From JANQMX01 sp965247175 (GTDB taxonomy: Bacteria; Pseudomonadota; Alphaproteobacteria; Kiloniellales; DSM-21159): a DNA stretch of 64,000 nt. Numbering within the stretch: the stretch's first letter is position 1; the number at the start of each line of letters is the position of its first letter. Below the pieces are notes generated by a model. It saw nothing but the letters and a program-made list of their open reading frames with translations. It did no database searches and had not been told where the DNA came from. Below, piece after piece: positions 26,317-34,620 of the stretch. The position numbers and the translations under genes are program-made. Location of the stretch: assembly GCA_965247175.1 (NCBI GenBank), contig OZ252006.1, positions 310,001 to 374,000 of the forward strand, given 5' to 3'.

Positions 26317-26338
26317 TAGTTATTCTCTCTGCATGAAT
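26317..26338 (+). promoter_or_regulatory. Candidate LysR box shared with the 41.5-kb LysR gene
   Basis: TAGTTATTCTC-N5-ATGAAT. It contains the inverted pair ATTC-N9-GAAT, a classic LysR-type T-N11-A site. The same 17 fixed bases with the same spacing occur upstream of another LysR gene at 41558-41537. Here the last six bases include the start codon of the regulator, consistent with autoregulation and control of the divergent permease. Confidence 0.5.
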
Positions 26339-27199
26339 GAAATCGAACGCTTGCCCTTGAGCAGCGAGTGGCTGCGCAGCTTCCTGGCGGTGGCTGAAGC
26401 CGGGAACGTCACCCATGCAGCGGAGCGGCTCGGCCGCACCCAGTCCGCCATCAGCGTTCAGATCCGCAAGCTTGAGGAGGGGGTCTCGGCCCGGCTCTTT
26501 GCGCGCCAGGCCCGCGGTATGGTGCTGACGGAGGAGGGGCAACGGCTCTTGCCGGTGGCGCAGCGAACGCTCTCCGAGCTGGGCCGAATTGCCGAACTCT
26601 TCTCGCATCCCCTCAGTGGGCGCATCAGGGTCGGCATTCCTGACGACTACAGCATCGCGGTCCTGGAGCGGGTTCTGGCCGCCTTTGCCGTTCGCCATCC
26701 CGGCGTGGAGGTGTCCGTTCGCAGCGGTTTCAGTGTCGGATTCCCGGATGCGGTGAAGCGCGGAGAACTCGACTTTGCCGTCTACACCGCTGCACCCGGG
26801 GAGCGGCTGGGCAAGCCTCTCTTGCGCGAGCAAACGGTTTGGGCTGCCGAGGCGAGCCTGTCGATCACAGGGGACGAGCCTGTGCCACTGGCGCTATTCG
26901 ACCGAGCTTGCTGGTGGCGCGATGCGGCGATCGAGGCGATGGAGCGGGCCGGCCGTCGCTACCGGGTGGCCTATTCCAGCGAGAGCGTCGCGGGCGTGAA
27001 AGCCGCCATTGGTGCCGGACTGGCGGTCGGTGTTCTCTCGGCAAGCGCTGTGGACGGCGCCATGCGTGTCCTTGGCGAGGACGATGGCTTTCCGGCTTTG
27101 CCGCGGTCTTCTCTCGTTCTGCTGATCGGAGAGAAGGCGGAGCAGAGCGTCGCGCAGGAGATGGAGCGCGCTATCCGCTCGGCATTGCTGTCGGGCTGA
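26333..27199 (+). CDS. LysR family transcriptional regulator
   Basis: 288 residues. N-terminal winged helix-turn-helix: SEWLRSFLAVAEAGNVTHAAERLGRTQSAISVQIRKLEE, followed by the effector-binding domain, of which PDDYSIAVLERVLAAF is typical of a LysR subgroup. ATG 26333 is chosen over 26312 because the inverted repeat at 26317-26338 should be outside the coding part. No ribosome-binding site precedes it, and a -35/-10 pair (TTGCAA, 17 bp, TATTCT at 26321-26326) would start transcription at or near the A of the ATG, so a leaderless message is plausible. Likely regulates the divergent ArsP-like permease. Confidence 0.88.
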   Translation: MNEIERLPLSSEWLRSFLAVAEAGNVTHAAERLGRTQSAISVQIRKLEEGVSARLFARQARGMVLTEEGQRLLPVAQRTLSELGRIAELFSHPLSGRIRVGIPDDYSIAVLERVLAAFAVRHPGVEVSVRSGFSVGFPDAVKRGELDFAVYTAAPGERLGKPLLREQTVWAAEASLSITGDEPVPLALFDRACWWRDAAIEAMERAGRRYRVAYSSESVAGVKAAIGAGLAVGVLSASAVDGAMRVLGEDDGFPALPRSSLVLLIGEKAEQSVAQEMERAIRSALLSG

Positions 27200-27392
27200 T
27201 TGCGGGCCTGCGAGGCCGATGAGTGGGCGAGGGGGCGCCGCAGCGGGGTGCGGCCAAATTTCACACCCTCATCCATTGAAATTCGCGATACCGTGATGCA
27301 AATTGAACGTATTCTAATTCGCAACAACCTGCGATCCGGCACTGGTCAGTGTCGGCTGTCCCTCAAAAACGAGAAAATCTAAGGAGAGAAAG

Positions 27393-27944
27393 ATGAACGG
27401 CAAAAAGCTGCCCGACGTCACCTTCAGGACACGTGTGCGCGATGAGGCCGTCGGTGGCCCCAACCCCTTCCGCTGGCAAGACAAGACGACGGCGGACTAC
27501 TTCAAGGGCAAGCGCGTGGTCCTCTTTTCCCTGCCTGGTGCCTTCACGCCGACCTGCTCGACCTATCAGCTGCCGGATTTCGAGAAGCTGCACGAGGACT
27601 TTCAGGCCAAGGGCATCGATGCGATCTACTGCCTGTCGGTCAACGACGCCTTCGTGATGAACGCCTGGGGCAAGCAGCAGGGGCTGGAGAACGTCCAGCT
27701 CATCCCGGACGGCTCCGGCGAGTTCACCCGCAAGATGGGCATGTTGGTCTGCAAGGATAACCTCGGCTTCGGCATGCGCTCCTGGCGCTATGCTGCCATC
27801 GTCAACGATGGCGTGGTCGAGGCCTGGTTCGAGGAGCCGGGCTATTCTGACAACTGCGAGACCGACCCCTACGGCGAATCTTCGCCGCAAAACATCCTGG
27901 AGAAGCTGGTCGCTTCGGTGGAGGGCGAGCAGGTCGCTGCTTAG
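27393..27944 (+). CDS. Peroxiredoxin, Prx5/glutathione-type
   Basis: Reduces hydrogen and alkyl peroxides. 183 residues with the peroxidatic Cys55 in LPGAFTPTCSTYQLP and conserved VNDAFVMNAWGKQ. A second cysteine occurs in MLVCKDNLGFGMRSWRY. The peroxidatic site FTPTC and length fit the type II/Prx5 group used with glutathione or glutaredoxin. There is a strong AAGGAGAG ribosome-binding site and a terminator at 27969. The 190-bp upstream gap contains its promoter but no recognised OxyR site was identified. Confidence 0.93.
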   Translation: MNGKKLPDVTFRTRVRDEAVGGPNPFRWQDKTTADYFKGKRVVLFSLPGAFTPTCSTYQLPDFEKLHEDFQAKGIDAIYCLSVNDAFVMNAWGKQQGLENVQLIPDGSGEFTRKMGMLVCKDNLGFGMRSWRYAAIVNDGVVEAWFEEPGYSDNCETDPYGESSPQNILEKLVASVEGEQVAA

Positions 27945-27968
27945 GCATCTTCGCCAGCCACGAGAGTA

Positions 27969-27999
27969 GGGGCCGGTCCGCAAGGACACGGCCCCTTTG
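27969..27999 (+). terminator. Rho-independent terminator after the peroxiredoxin gene
   Basis: Stem GGGGCCG-GTCC with loop GCAA and returning GGAC-A-CGGCCCC (one bulged A), followed by TTTGTCTT. It begins 25 bp after the stop codon. Confidence 0.75.
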
Positions 28000-28073
28000 T
28001 CTTGCCATGCAGCTTGATTGCGCAGCGGCCTTTCTTTAAAAGAACAAAACGCGAACACAGAGAGGGGGTTGCG

Positions 28074-28475
28074 ATGTCGGGCTCGGTCATCAGTCACATC
28101 ACGTTCGGGACCAACGACCGGGAAAAGGCAGCGCGCTTCTACGATGCCGTGCTCGGGACGATCGGCTTTTCACGGCTGCCGAAGCCGGCCGACAAGCCGC
28201 CGGCCTATGCCAAGGATGACAGCTTCCCCATCGTCTACATCTACACGCCGTTCGACGGCGGCCCGGCCACCGCTGGAAACGGCACGCATGTCGCCTTCAT
28301 TGCCGAGACGACCGCGCAGGTGCGGGCCTTTCATCGGGAGGCTCTGGCCCACGGCGGCGCTGACGAGGGCCCTCCGGGGCCAAGGCCGCACTACGGTCCC
28401 GACTACTATGCCGCCTATGTGCGCGATCCGGACGGCAACAAGTTGCAGGCGGTCTGCTACGCGCCGCAGGACTAG
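28074..28475 (+). CDS. VOC (glyoxalase/bleomycin-resistance) family protein
   Basis: 133-residue metal-binding vicinal-oxygen-chelate fold protein. The ATG at 28074 follows GAGGGGG; a longer frame to 28002 would run into the preceding terminator. It opens SVISHITFGTNDREKAARFYDAVLG, carrying the first metal histidine, has GTHVAFIAET in the middle and ends YYAAYVRDPDGNKLQAVCY with the C-terminal metal-ligand region. Typical of small VOC proteins of unknown substrate (lactoylglutathione-lyase-like annotation is common but not supported here). Confidence 0.88.
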   Translation: MSGSVISHITFGTNDREKAARFYDAVLGTIGFSRLPKPADKPPAYAKDDSFPIVYIYTPFDGGPATAGNGTHVAFIAETTAQVRAFHREALAHGGADEGPPGPRPHYGPDYYAAYVRDPDGNKLQAVCYAPQD

Positions 28476-28544
28476 GCCGCTCCGACAGATCGATAGTCTG
28501 CGGAGGGGCTGAGAATCCACTTGCCGCAGGCGCCGTTCTCTTTA

Positions 28545-28565
28545 TTGTGCACATTCTGTATACGA
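28545..28565. promoter_or_regulatory. Candidate GntR/FCD operator, site A
   Basis: TTGTGCACA-N3-TGTATACGA, an inverted pair of 9-bp half-sites, 16 bp before the ATG of the MttB-family gene. In gene-sense orientation it matches site B (37070-37050) almost base for base, with TTGTGCAC and TGTATAC half-sites at identical spacing. Probably bound by the GntR regulator encoded at 37124. Confidence 0.65.
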
Positions 28566-28581
28566 TGAAGGGGCGACGGCA

Positions 28582-30132
28582 ATGCCTGCAGTCTCAACAG
28601 CACGGCGAGGCGGCCGCGATGCGCGGCGCGACCTGCGGCGCAAGCCCTCCGCGGAGATGCTGCCCGGCCTGAAGCGCGGCCTGCCGCTGGTGGAGCCCAT
28701 GTCGCAGGAGGAGGTCGAGCGCATCGACGAAGCCTCTCTCCGCATCTTGGAAGAGGTGGGCGTGGTCTTCCGCGATCCCGTCGCCGTGGAGGACTGGCGC
28801 GGGGCCGGCGCCGAGGTGCGCGACGGCGACCGCATCCACCTCGACCGTGGCATGGTGCGGGAGCTGATCTCGACCATTCCCAGCGACATCACCTTGCATG
28901 CCCGCGACCCGCAGAAGACGGTACCGCTCGGCGGCAACCGCTCGATCTTCGTGCCCATGACCGGCGCGCCCTATCTGCGCGACCTGGAAGACAAGCGGCG
29001 CAACCCGACGCTCGACGACCTCGCCATGTTCCACAAGCTGGCCCATGTCTCGCCGGCTCTGCATTCCTCGGCCCATCACATCGTCGAGCCAATGGACCAT
29101 CCGGTCAGCCAACGGCATCTCCGGATCACCTATTCCTCCATGAAGCACTCGGACAAGACCTTCATGGGGATGACGACCTCGGGCAAGAACGCCGAGGACG
29201 TGCTCGATATGTGCGCCATCCTCTTCGGCGCCGATTTCATCGAAGCGAACCCCGTCGTGGTCGGCAACTGCAATGGCAACTCGCCCCTGGTCTGGGACGA
29301 GACCATGCTGGCGGCCATGCGTGCCTTCTGCCGGCGCAACCAGCCGGTGCTCTGCTCGCCCTTCGTGCTCGGCGGGGCCAACACGCCGGCCTCGACCGCG
29401 CCGGCCGTGGCCCAGCTCAACGCCGAGGCCTTGGCCGGTCTCGCCTACACCCAAGTCATCCGCAAGGGCTGCCCTGCGATCTACGGGCACTACCTCTCGA
29501 CCGTCTCCATGCAGTCCGGCGCACCCATGGCGGGGACGCCGGAGATCAGCCTGATGAACTTCATGATCGGGCAGATGGCGCGCCACTACGATGTGCCCTG
29601 GCGCAGCTCCAATACCTTGGGCGGCGCCAAGACCTTGGATGCGCAAGCGGGCTACGAGAGTGCCACGACCTTGATGGCCGTGCTGATGGCAGGCGCCAAT
29701 TACATCTGGCATTCGGCGGGCTGGAATGAGGGCGGGATGCACTGCTCGGTCGCCAAGTTCGTGGTCGACGCCGAGCAGTGTGCGATGGGCTACCGCATGG
29801 CCGAGGGCATCCGCTGGGACGACTTCGACGAGGCGCTGGCCGCCGTGCGCGATGTCGGGCCGGGCGGGCACTATCTCGGCCATCCGCATACCCAAGCCAA
29901 CTTCCAGCGGGCTTTCTTCATGCCGCGGCTGTTCGACAACAACGCGATCGAGCAGTGGATCGTCGACGGCTCCAAGGACACCACAGCCCGTGCCCTGGAA
30001 ACCGCGCGACGCATGCTGGCCGACTACGAAGAGCCCACGCTCGACCCGGCCAAGGACGAGGAGCTGCGCGACTTCATCGCCCGGCGAGAGCAAGAGATTC
30101 CGGCGGTCGATGCGCTGAACGAGGAGTACTGA
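28582..30132 (+). CDS. Trimethylamine methyltransferase (MttB) family protein, non-pyrrolysine
   Basis: 516 residues of the MttB superfamily, corrinoid-dependent methyltransferases acting on quaternary or tertiary amines such as glycine betaine, proline betaine or carnitine. The frame has no internal amber codon, so it is a non-pyrrolysine member. Marks: EEVERIDEASLRILEEVGVVFRD near the N-terminus, then MTGAPYLRDLEDKRRNPTLDD, an internal HIVEPMDHPV and LGHPHTQANFQRAFF at the C-terminus. A ribosome-binding site AAGGGG precedes the ATG. It heads a three-gene unit with two SDR genes and carries operator site A. No corrinoid protein or activase is nearby, so the methyl acceptor is unidentified. 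Confidence 0.88.
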   Translation: MPAVSTARRGGRDARRDLRRKPSAEMLPGLKRGLPLVEPMSQEEVERIDEASLRILEEVGVVFRDPVAVEDWRGAGAEVRDGDRIHLDRGMVRELISTIPSDITLHARDPQKTVPLGGNRSIFVPMTGAPYLRDLEDKRRNPTLDDLAMFHKLAHVSPALHSSAHHIVEPMDHPVSQRHLRITYSSMKHSDKTFMGMTTSGKNAEDVLDMCAILFGADFIEANPVVVGNCNGNSPLVWDETMLAAMRAFCRRNQPVLCSPFVLGGANTPASTAPAVAQLNAEALAGLAYTQVIRKGCPAIYGHYLSTVSMQSGAPMAGTPEISLMNFMIGQMARHYDVPWRSSNTLGGAKTLDAQAGYESATTLMAVLMAGANYIWHSAGWNEGGMHCSVAKFVVDAEQCAMGYRMAEGIRWDDFDEALAAVRDVGPGGHYLGHPHTQANFQRAFFMPRLFDNNAIEQWIVDGSKDTTARALETARRMLADYEEPTLDPAKDEELRDFIARREQEIPAVDALNEEY

Positions 30133-30135
30133 GCC

Positions 30136-30855
30136 TTGCGGCTCGCCGGTCGCAAAGCCCTGGTGACGGGCGGCGCTGGCGGGATAGGGCGCGCCATTGT
30201 CGCGAAGCTGCGGGCCGAAGGCGCACGCGTGGCCGTTGCCGACCGAGAGGCCGTGGGCACCGGCATCGACTGCCCCGGTGATTTGACTGACCCGCAGTAT
30301 TGCGATGGTTTGCCGGGCCAAGCTGCCGACGTGCTCGGAGGCTTGGACATCCTCGTCAACAATGCAGGGGTCATATCTCGCGGCCCGATCACCGAGGCGT
30401 CCGACGAGGACCTGCGCCTGTCTCTGGCGATCAATGTCGAGGCGCCGTTCCGGCTATGCCGGGCGGCCATCCCGCTGATGATCAACGGCGGCGCCATCGT
30501 CAACGTCGCGTCCTGCTGGGGCGTGCATCCGGGCCCGAACCACCCGATCTACTGCATGACCAAGGCGGCGCTGGCCTCGCTCACCCAATGCCTGGGACGT
30601 GACCACGCCGGCGAGGGCATTCGGGTCAACGCGGTCTGCCCCAACGAGGTCGACACGCCGATGCTGCGAAGCGGCTTTGCCATTCGCGGTCTCGATCCCG
30701 AACGCGCCGTCGCCGAGCTCGACGGCTCGGTTCCGTTGGGGCGGATCGCCCAGCCGGAGGATATTGCCGACGTGGTCGCGTTCCTCGCGTCCGAGGAGGC
30801 TCGCTACGTCTGCGGCGCGCTCCTGGAGGTGAACGGCGGAAAGCCGGTGTCATGA
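30136..30855 (+). CDS. Short-chain dehydrogenase/reductase (SDR), first of pair
   Basis: 239-residue NAD(P)-dependent oxidoreductase. Start TTG 30136, three bases after the MttB-family stop. Cofactor motif TGGAGGIG, NNAG motif, catalytic Ser in NVASCWG and Tyr/Lys in YCMTK. The C-terminal VNGG is that of classical SDRs. Aspartate in VADRE after the second strand suggests NAD preference. Overlaps the next SDR by four bases. Probably oxidises or reduces a hydroxyl/keto intermediate of the same pathway as the MttB-family protein. Confidence 0.9.
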   Translation: MRLAGRKALVTGGAGGIGRAIVAKLRAEGARVAVADREAVGTGIDCPGDLTDPQYCDGLPGQAADVLGGLDILVNNAGVISRGPITEASDEDLRLSLAINVEAPFRLCRAAIPLMINGGAIVNVASCWGVHPGPNHPIYCMTKAALASLTQCLGRDHAGEGIRVNAVCPNEVDTPMLRSGFAIRGLDPERAVAELDGSVPLGRIAQPEDIADVVAFLASEEARYVCGALLEVNGGKPVS

Positions 30856-31592
30856 GCGGCCTCGCGGGAAAGGTGGCGCTGGTGACCGGCGGACGGAGTG
30901 GCATCGGGCGCGCCACTGCGGAGCGCTTGGCGGACGAGGGCGCGAGGGTCTTCACGGCTCAGCGCGGCGAGGCGGAGGGCTTCGAGACTATCCCAGCCGA
31001 TCTCGCGGACCCGGCGGAGCCAGAGCGGGTCATTGCCGAGGTGGTCGATCGCGCCGGCAGGCTCGACATTCTGATCAACAATGCCGGCACGATGATGGAG
31101 GCGACCCTCGAGGAAACCTCACTCGATGCCTGGGAGCGCACCATGGCGATCAATCTGCGTGCGCCCTACCTGCTCATCCGCCACGCGCTCGCCCACTTGC
31201 GGGAAGTGCGGGGAGCGATCGTCAATGTCGGCTCCATCGAGGGGCTTGGCTCCAATCCTCGCCACGGCGCCTACTGCGCCTCGAAAGCCGGGTTGCACGC
31301 CCTGACGCGCGCGGTGGCGGTGGACCATGGGCCAGAAGGCGTGCGCTGCAATGCCGTCGCCCCCGGCTGGATCGACACCGAGCTCAACCTGGATTTCGTC
31401 GCCTCGATGCCGGACCCGCAATCTTTCAAGAGCGAGATCGGACGCATTCATCCTCTCGGCCGAACCGGGCAGGCCGAGGAGGTCGCGGCCTTGATCGTCT
31501 GGCTCGCGTCCGACCAGGCTTCCTTCGTGACCGGACAGATCTACACGATCGACGGCGGTCGCATGGCGCGCCTCAGCCTGCCCCAGAGCTGA
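30852..31592 (+). CDS. Short-chain dehydrogenase/reductase (SDR), second of pair
   Basis: 246 residues. Cofactor motif TGGRSGIG, INNAG, catalytic Ser in NVGSIEG and YCASK. C-terminal YTIDGGRMARLSL. It starts within the previous SDR stop (ATGA), so the two are translationally coupled. Sequence similarity to the first SDR is only that of the general family; they are not a recent duplication. A perfect 12-bp palindrome (CTGACGCGTCAG) overlaps its stop codon, but there is no clear terminator. Confidence 0.9.
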   Translation: MSGLAGKVALVTGGRSGIGRATAERLADEGARVFTAQRGEAEGFETIPADLADPAEPERVIAEVVDRAGRLDILINNAGTMMEATLEETSLDAWERTMAINLRAPYLLIRHALAHLREVRGAIVNVGSIEGLGSNPRHGAYCASKAGLHALTRAVAVDHGPEGVRCNAVAPGWIDTELNLDFVASMPDPQSFKSEIGRIHPLGRTGQAEEVAALIVWLASDQASFVTGQIYTIDGGRMARLSLPQS

Positions 31593-31760
31593 CGCGTCAG
31601 TTCGCTGTCGGGAGCGAAAGGAACTCGTCCAATTGCGTTCTAGACCGCAGAGAATGAGCCGACGCGGTCATTTCAGTGAGGGGCGCGGACGTCAGCAATG
31701 AGTCCGGAACGGACTTAGTCAGACAGCACAATCCACTCTTCTTCGTTGCATGAGCGATCC

Positions 31761-33086
31761 TCAAAGGTCTGGGTGCCTTTCGTGCCAATCCGTCATTCCT
31801 TGATACTGCTGGGCAAGGTCAAGCAGAGCAGCGTCTGTAAGGTGCCGACTGACGATCTGTAGCCCGATCGGCAAGCCGTAGCGGGAGAAGCCGCAGGGCA
31901 AGCTGATTGCCGGGTTGCCTGTGAGATTGAAACCGCACGTGAAGGGGATGAGCGTCGCCAGTTCATCGGACGGATCGAATTGCGACAGGGGCATTGCCGG
32001 CCGCGGCGTGGTCGGCGTCAGCAAAAAATGCGCGTCGGCAGAGGCGAAGGCTGAGGTGATTTCCTGACGTAGCTGAGAGCGTGTTCGCAGCGCCTGCTCC
32101 ATCCGGTCCGCAGGGATTGCCAACCCGGTTTCAATCATCTCGGCGACTGCGGGGTTGTAGTCCGCTTTGCGTTTCGCGAGCGTTTTCGCGTTGGCGCATG
32201 CAAGCTCTGCAGAAAAGAGCGTGACAGTTGCTGCGACCGCATGCGCGAGGGTTGGCAATTCGAGTTCGATGATCTCAGCGCCTGCCTGGCGGAAAACGGC
32301 ACAGGCATCCGAAAACGCGTCCTCGATATCCGGATCGAGAGGATGGATTTCGGCCAATGCCTTGAGAGTCACTTCGCCGAGAACCGCAATTCTGTTGTTG
32401 TGTTGTGGTGCCTCGTCATATGCCTGTCGGGCTTGCAGCGTTTCAGGATCCCAAGGGTCAGGACCGGCGATGACAGGGAGAACTTGAGCGATGTCTGCAG
32501 CGGACCTGGCGACGATGCCAACATGATCGATCGATGGTGCAGATGCCTGGCGCATGACGCCATGCGCACTGATCAGTCCCCAAGTTGGCTTAAGGCCCGT
32601 TGTCCCTGTCATGGCAGCTGGAACGCGCACCGAACCTGCGGCGTCGGTACCCAGGGCAAAACGCGCGGATCCAACGGCGACCGACACGCCGGCTCCGGCG
32701 CTGGATCCGCCGGGATAGCAGTCGAGATTCCACGGGTTGCGCGTTGGCGGCTGATCGAAGCCGCAGGTCAACTCGTGCGCAATCTGCGTTCCTACCAAGA
32801 CACCCCCGGCAGACCGAAGTCGCCCTACAACGGTGGCATCTGCGGTCGGAATTCGACCTTTGAAGGCTTGCGACCCCCCGGAGGTCTCAACGCCCGCCAC
32901 GTCAAACACCTCCTTGACTGCGAATGGCCAGCCGCCAATGGGTGACGTGGCGGGGTTTGCGTCGACTGTCGCCGCGGCCAACCTAGCCTCTCGTTCCAGC
33001 AAGTGCTTGTAGGCGTGCACCTTGCTTTCGGTGCGCGCGACAACGTCAAGGGCACGCGTCAGCTGGCTCTCAGCAGTATCCGACAT
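31761..33086 (-). CDS. Amidase signature family hydrolase
   Basis: 441 residues. Ser-cisSer-Lys triad region: Lys in FAVKEVFDV, GGSSAG, and the nucleophile serine in GTDAAGSVRVPA. Hydrolyses an amide or ester of unknown identity. ATG 33086 follows AAGGA; a 13-residue extension is possible. Base composition is lower in GC than neighbouring catabolic genes and it has no copy of the GntR operator upstream, so it may be a later arrival in the locus. It is orientated with the DapA-ALDH-oxidoreductase unit but separated by 200 bp. Confidence 0.88.
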   Translation of the reverse strand: MSDTAESQLTRALDVVARTESKVHAYKHLLEREARLAAATVDANPATSPIGGWPFAVKEVFDVAGVETSGGSQAFKGRIPTADATVVGRLRSAGGVLVGTQIAHELTCGFDQPPTRNPWNLDCYPGGSSAGAGVSVAVGSARFALGTDAAGSVRVPAAMTGTTGLKPTWGLISAHGVMRQASAPSIDHVGIVARSAADIAQVLPVIAGPDPWDPETLQARQAYDEAPQHNNRIAVLGEVTLKALAEIHPLDPDIEDAFSDACAVFRQAGAEIIELELPTLAHAVAATVTLFSAELACANAKTLAKRKADYNPAVAEMIETGLAIPADRMEQALRTRSQLRQEITSAFASADAHFLLTPTTPRPAMPLSQFDPSDELATLIPFTCGFNLTGNPAISLPCGFSRYGLPIGLQIVSRHLTDAALLDLAQQYQGMTDWHERHPDL

Positions 33087-33288
33087 CACCACTTCCTTGA
33101 CCCTCGGTTCTCGACTCTGTGTCACGAACGGACAAACTGCCGTCTTGAGCCATTCTCGGCAAAACGTTTCACGTTAAGGCGTCCACCGTGCCGCGATCGA
33201 CGTGAAGAGGTCTAGCGTTGGGTGCGAGCCGGACCTTTTCTGGGGCTGCTTGGCTGGCTCAGCTTTGTAGGCATGCCCTGACGGGGCC

Positions 33289-34620
33289 TCAGAGTTCCCG
33301 GCCGGCTTTCCACTCGCCCCAGCGCATGCGGGCGTTGGCGCCGAGCCAGGCGAGGGGCTCGGGGGGCAGGCGTTTCGGGGCTTCGCTGGCCAGCATCTTG
33401 GCGACTAGTGGTGAGTTGCTTTGGGTGGCCAGCTCGGCCGCCAGCATGCCGGCCAAGGTGCCCTTCGAGGTGCCGAGCCCGTTCTGGCAGCAGGCCGAGA
33501 AGAGACCTTCTTCGATCTCGCCGAAGGCCGGGACGCCGTTCCAGCTCAGACACAGCCGGCCGCCCCAGCGGTAGTCCATCGTGACATCCGGCAGCATGGG
33601 AAAACGGGCGCGGAAGCTCTTGTCGTGGTCCTGGGCGACGGCGCGCAGGCGCGCCTCCGAGACCTCCATGCCGGGGTCGTAGGTGAAGCGGTTGCGCACC
33701 ACAATGCGGTCGCCGCCGGTGCCGGAGATGCGGCGAACCGTGGTCCCCATGGGGTCGGCCGGCAAGACGCCCCAGCGCGGCTTGCCTCCGAGCGCCGTCA
33801 CCTCCTCGGCGGTCAACTCGCGGGTCATGGAGGCGTAGGTGAAGACGTGCATCAGGCGGCGCTTGAAGAAGCCGAAGCTCTCGGCATGGCCGTTGACGGC
33901 CAGGATTGCGCGCGGTGCGGTGACAGAGCCCTTCGGCGTCTCCGCGCGCCAGTCACTGCCCTGTCGGTCCAGCGCGGTGACCGGGCTCTGCTCGAACAGC
34001 TCCGCCTTGCCCGACAGGCCGCTCGCCATGGCACGCATGAACATGGCCGGCTGAACCATGGCGGCGCCGGGCGTGAAGACGCCGTTGCGGTAGAAGTCGA
34101 TGCCCGTGAGGTCCTGCATCGCGTTGGCGTCGAGGACCTCACAGGGCTCCTCCATGGCCGCCAAGTGCCGGGCATAGGTCTCGTTGTGCTTCACGCCGGT
34201 GTCGTTCGCCGCCGCATTGATCTTGCCGCAGCGTACGAAGGCTTCTTCGGTCATGCCGAGCTCTTCGGCCGCCTCAGCCGAAAAGGCGATGGCTTCTCGG
34301 CTCATGGCCGTCTGTGCCTTGTCCTCGGCCAGGGCGCCCTCGTAGCCCTCGCCGGAGAGCTTGTGCGGCAGATCGATCATGAAGCCGGAGTTGCGGCCGG
34401 CCGGTCCTTCGGCCACCCGGCAGGCATCGAGCACCACGATGCGGTCGCCGCCGCGGAGTTGCGTCAGCCGGCGTGCCGCAGCAAGGCCGGCCCAGCCGGC
34501 GCCGATCACCAGCCAGTCGGCCGTGACGTTTTCTTCCAGCAGGCGGGACGGGGGTGCGGGCGGGAGCAGCTCGTTCCAGGCTGCCGGCCCCGGGTCGCGC
34601 GGCAGCCGGGTGGCCCGCAT
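33289..34620 (-). CDS. FAD-dependent amine/amino-acid oxidoreductase (PuuB/DadA-like)
   Basis: 443 residues. The start ATG (34620-34618) overlaps the stop of the aldehyde dehydrogenase gene by one base (TGATG); the open frame extends further but within that gene. Dinucleotide motif WLVIGAGWAGLAAARRL, GRNSGFMIDLPH, and C-terminal LCLSWNGVPAFG with QNGLGTSKGTLAG. This resembles gamma-glutamylputrescine oxidoreductase and related secondary amine oxidases. Paired with an aldehyde dehydrogenase, it likely oxidises an amine to imine/aldehyde that the next enzyme takes up. Substrate unknown. Confidence 0.86.
   Translation of the reverse strand: MRATRLPRDPGPAAWNELLPPAPPSRLLEENVTADWLVIGAGWAGLAAARRLTQLRGGDRIVVLDACRVAEGPAGRNSGFMIDLPHKLSGEGYEGALAEDKAQTAMSREAIAFSAEAAEELGMTEEAFVRCGKINAAANDTGVKHNETYARHLAAMEEPCEVLDANAMQDLTGIDFYRNGVFTPGAAMVQPAMFMRAMASGLSGKAELFEQSPVTALDRQGSDWRAETPKGSVTAPRAILAVNGHAESFGFFKRRLMHVFTYASMTRELTAEEVTALGGKPRWGVLPADPMGTTVRRISGTGGDRIVVRNRFTYDPGMEVSEARLRAVAQDHDKSFRARFPMLPDVTMDYRWGGRLCLSWNGVPAFGEIEEGLFSACCQNGLGTSKGTLAGMLAAELATQSNSPLVAKMLASEAPKRLPPEPLAWLGANARMRWGEWKAGREL

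Noticed and set aside
28582..30132. Pyrrolysine-encoding MttB
   Set aside because: The frame has no internal TAG, and no pylS/pylT-like genes are visible in the window.
31589..31600. CTGACGCGTCAG perfect palindrome overlapping the second SDR stop
   Set aside because: Isolated 12-bp palindrome, no further copies seen and no T-run; likely chance.
31597..31788. 63-codon leftward frame overlapping the amidase 3' end
   Set aside because: It overlaps the end of the amidase in another frame, with no ribosome-binding site or similarity.
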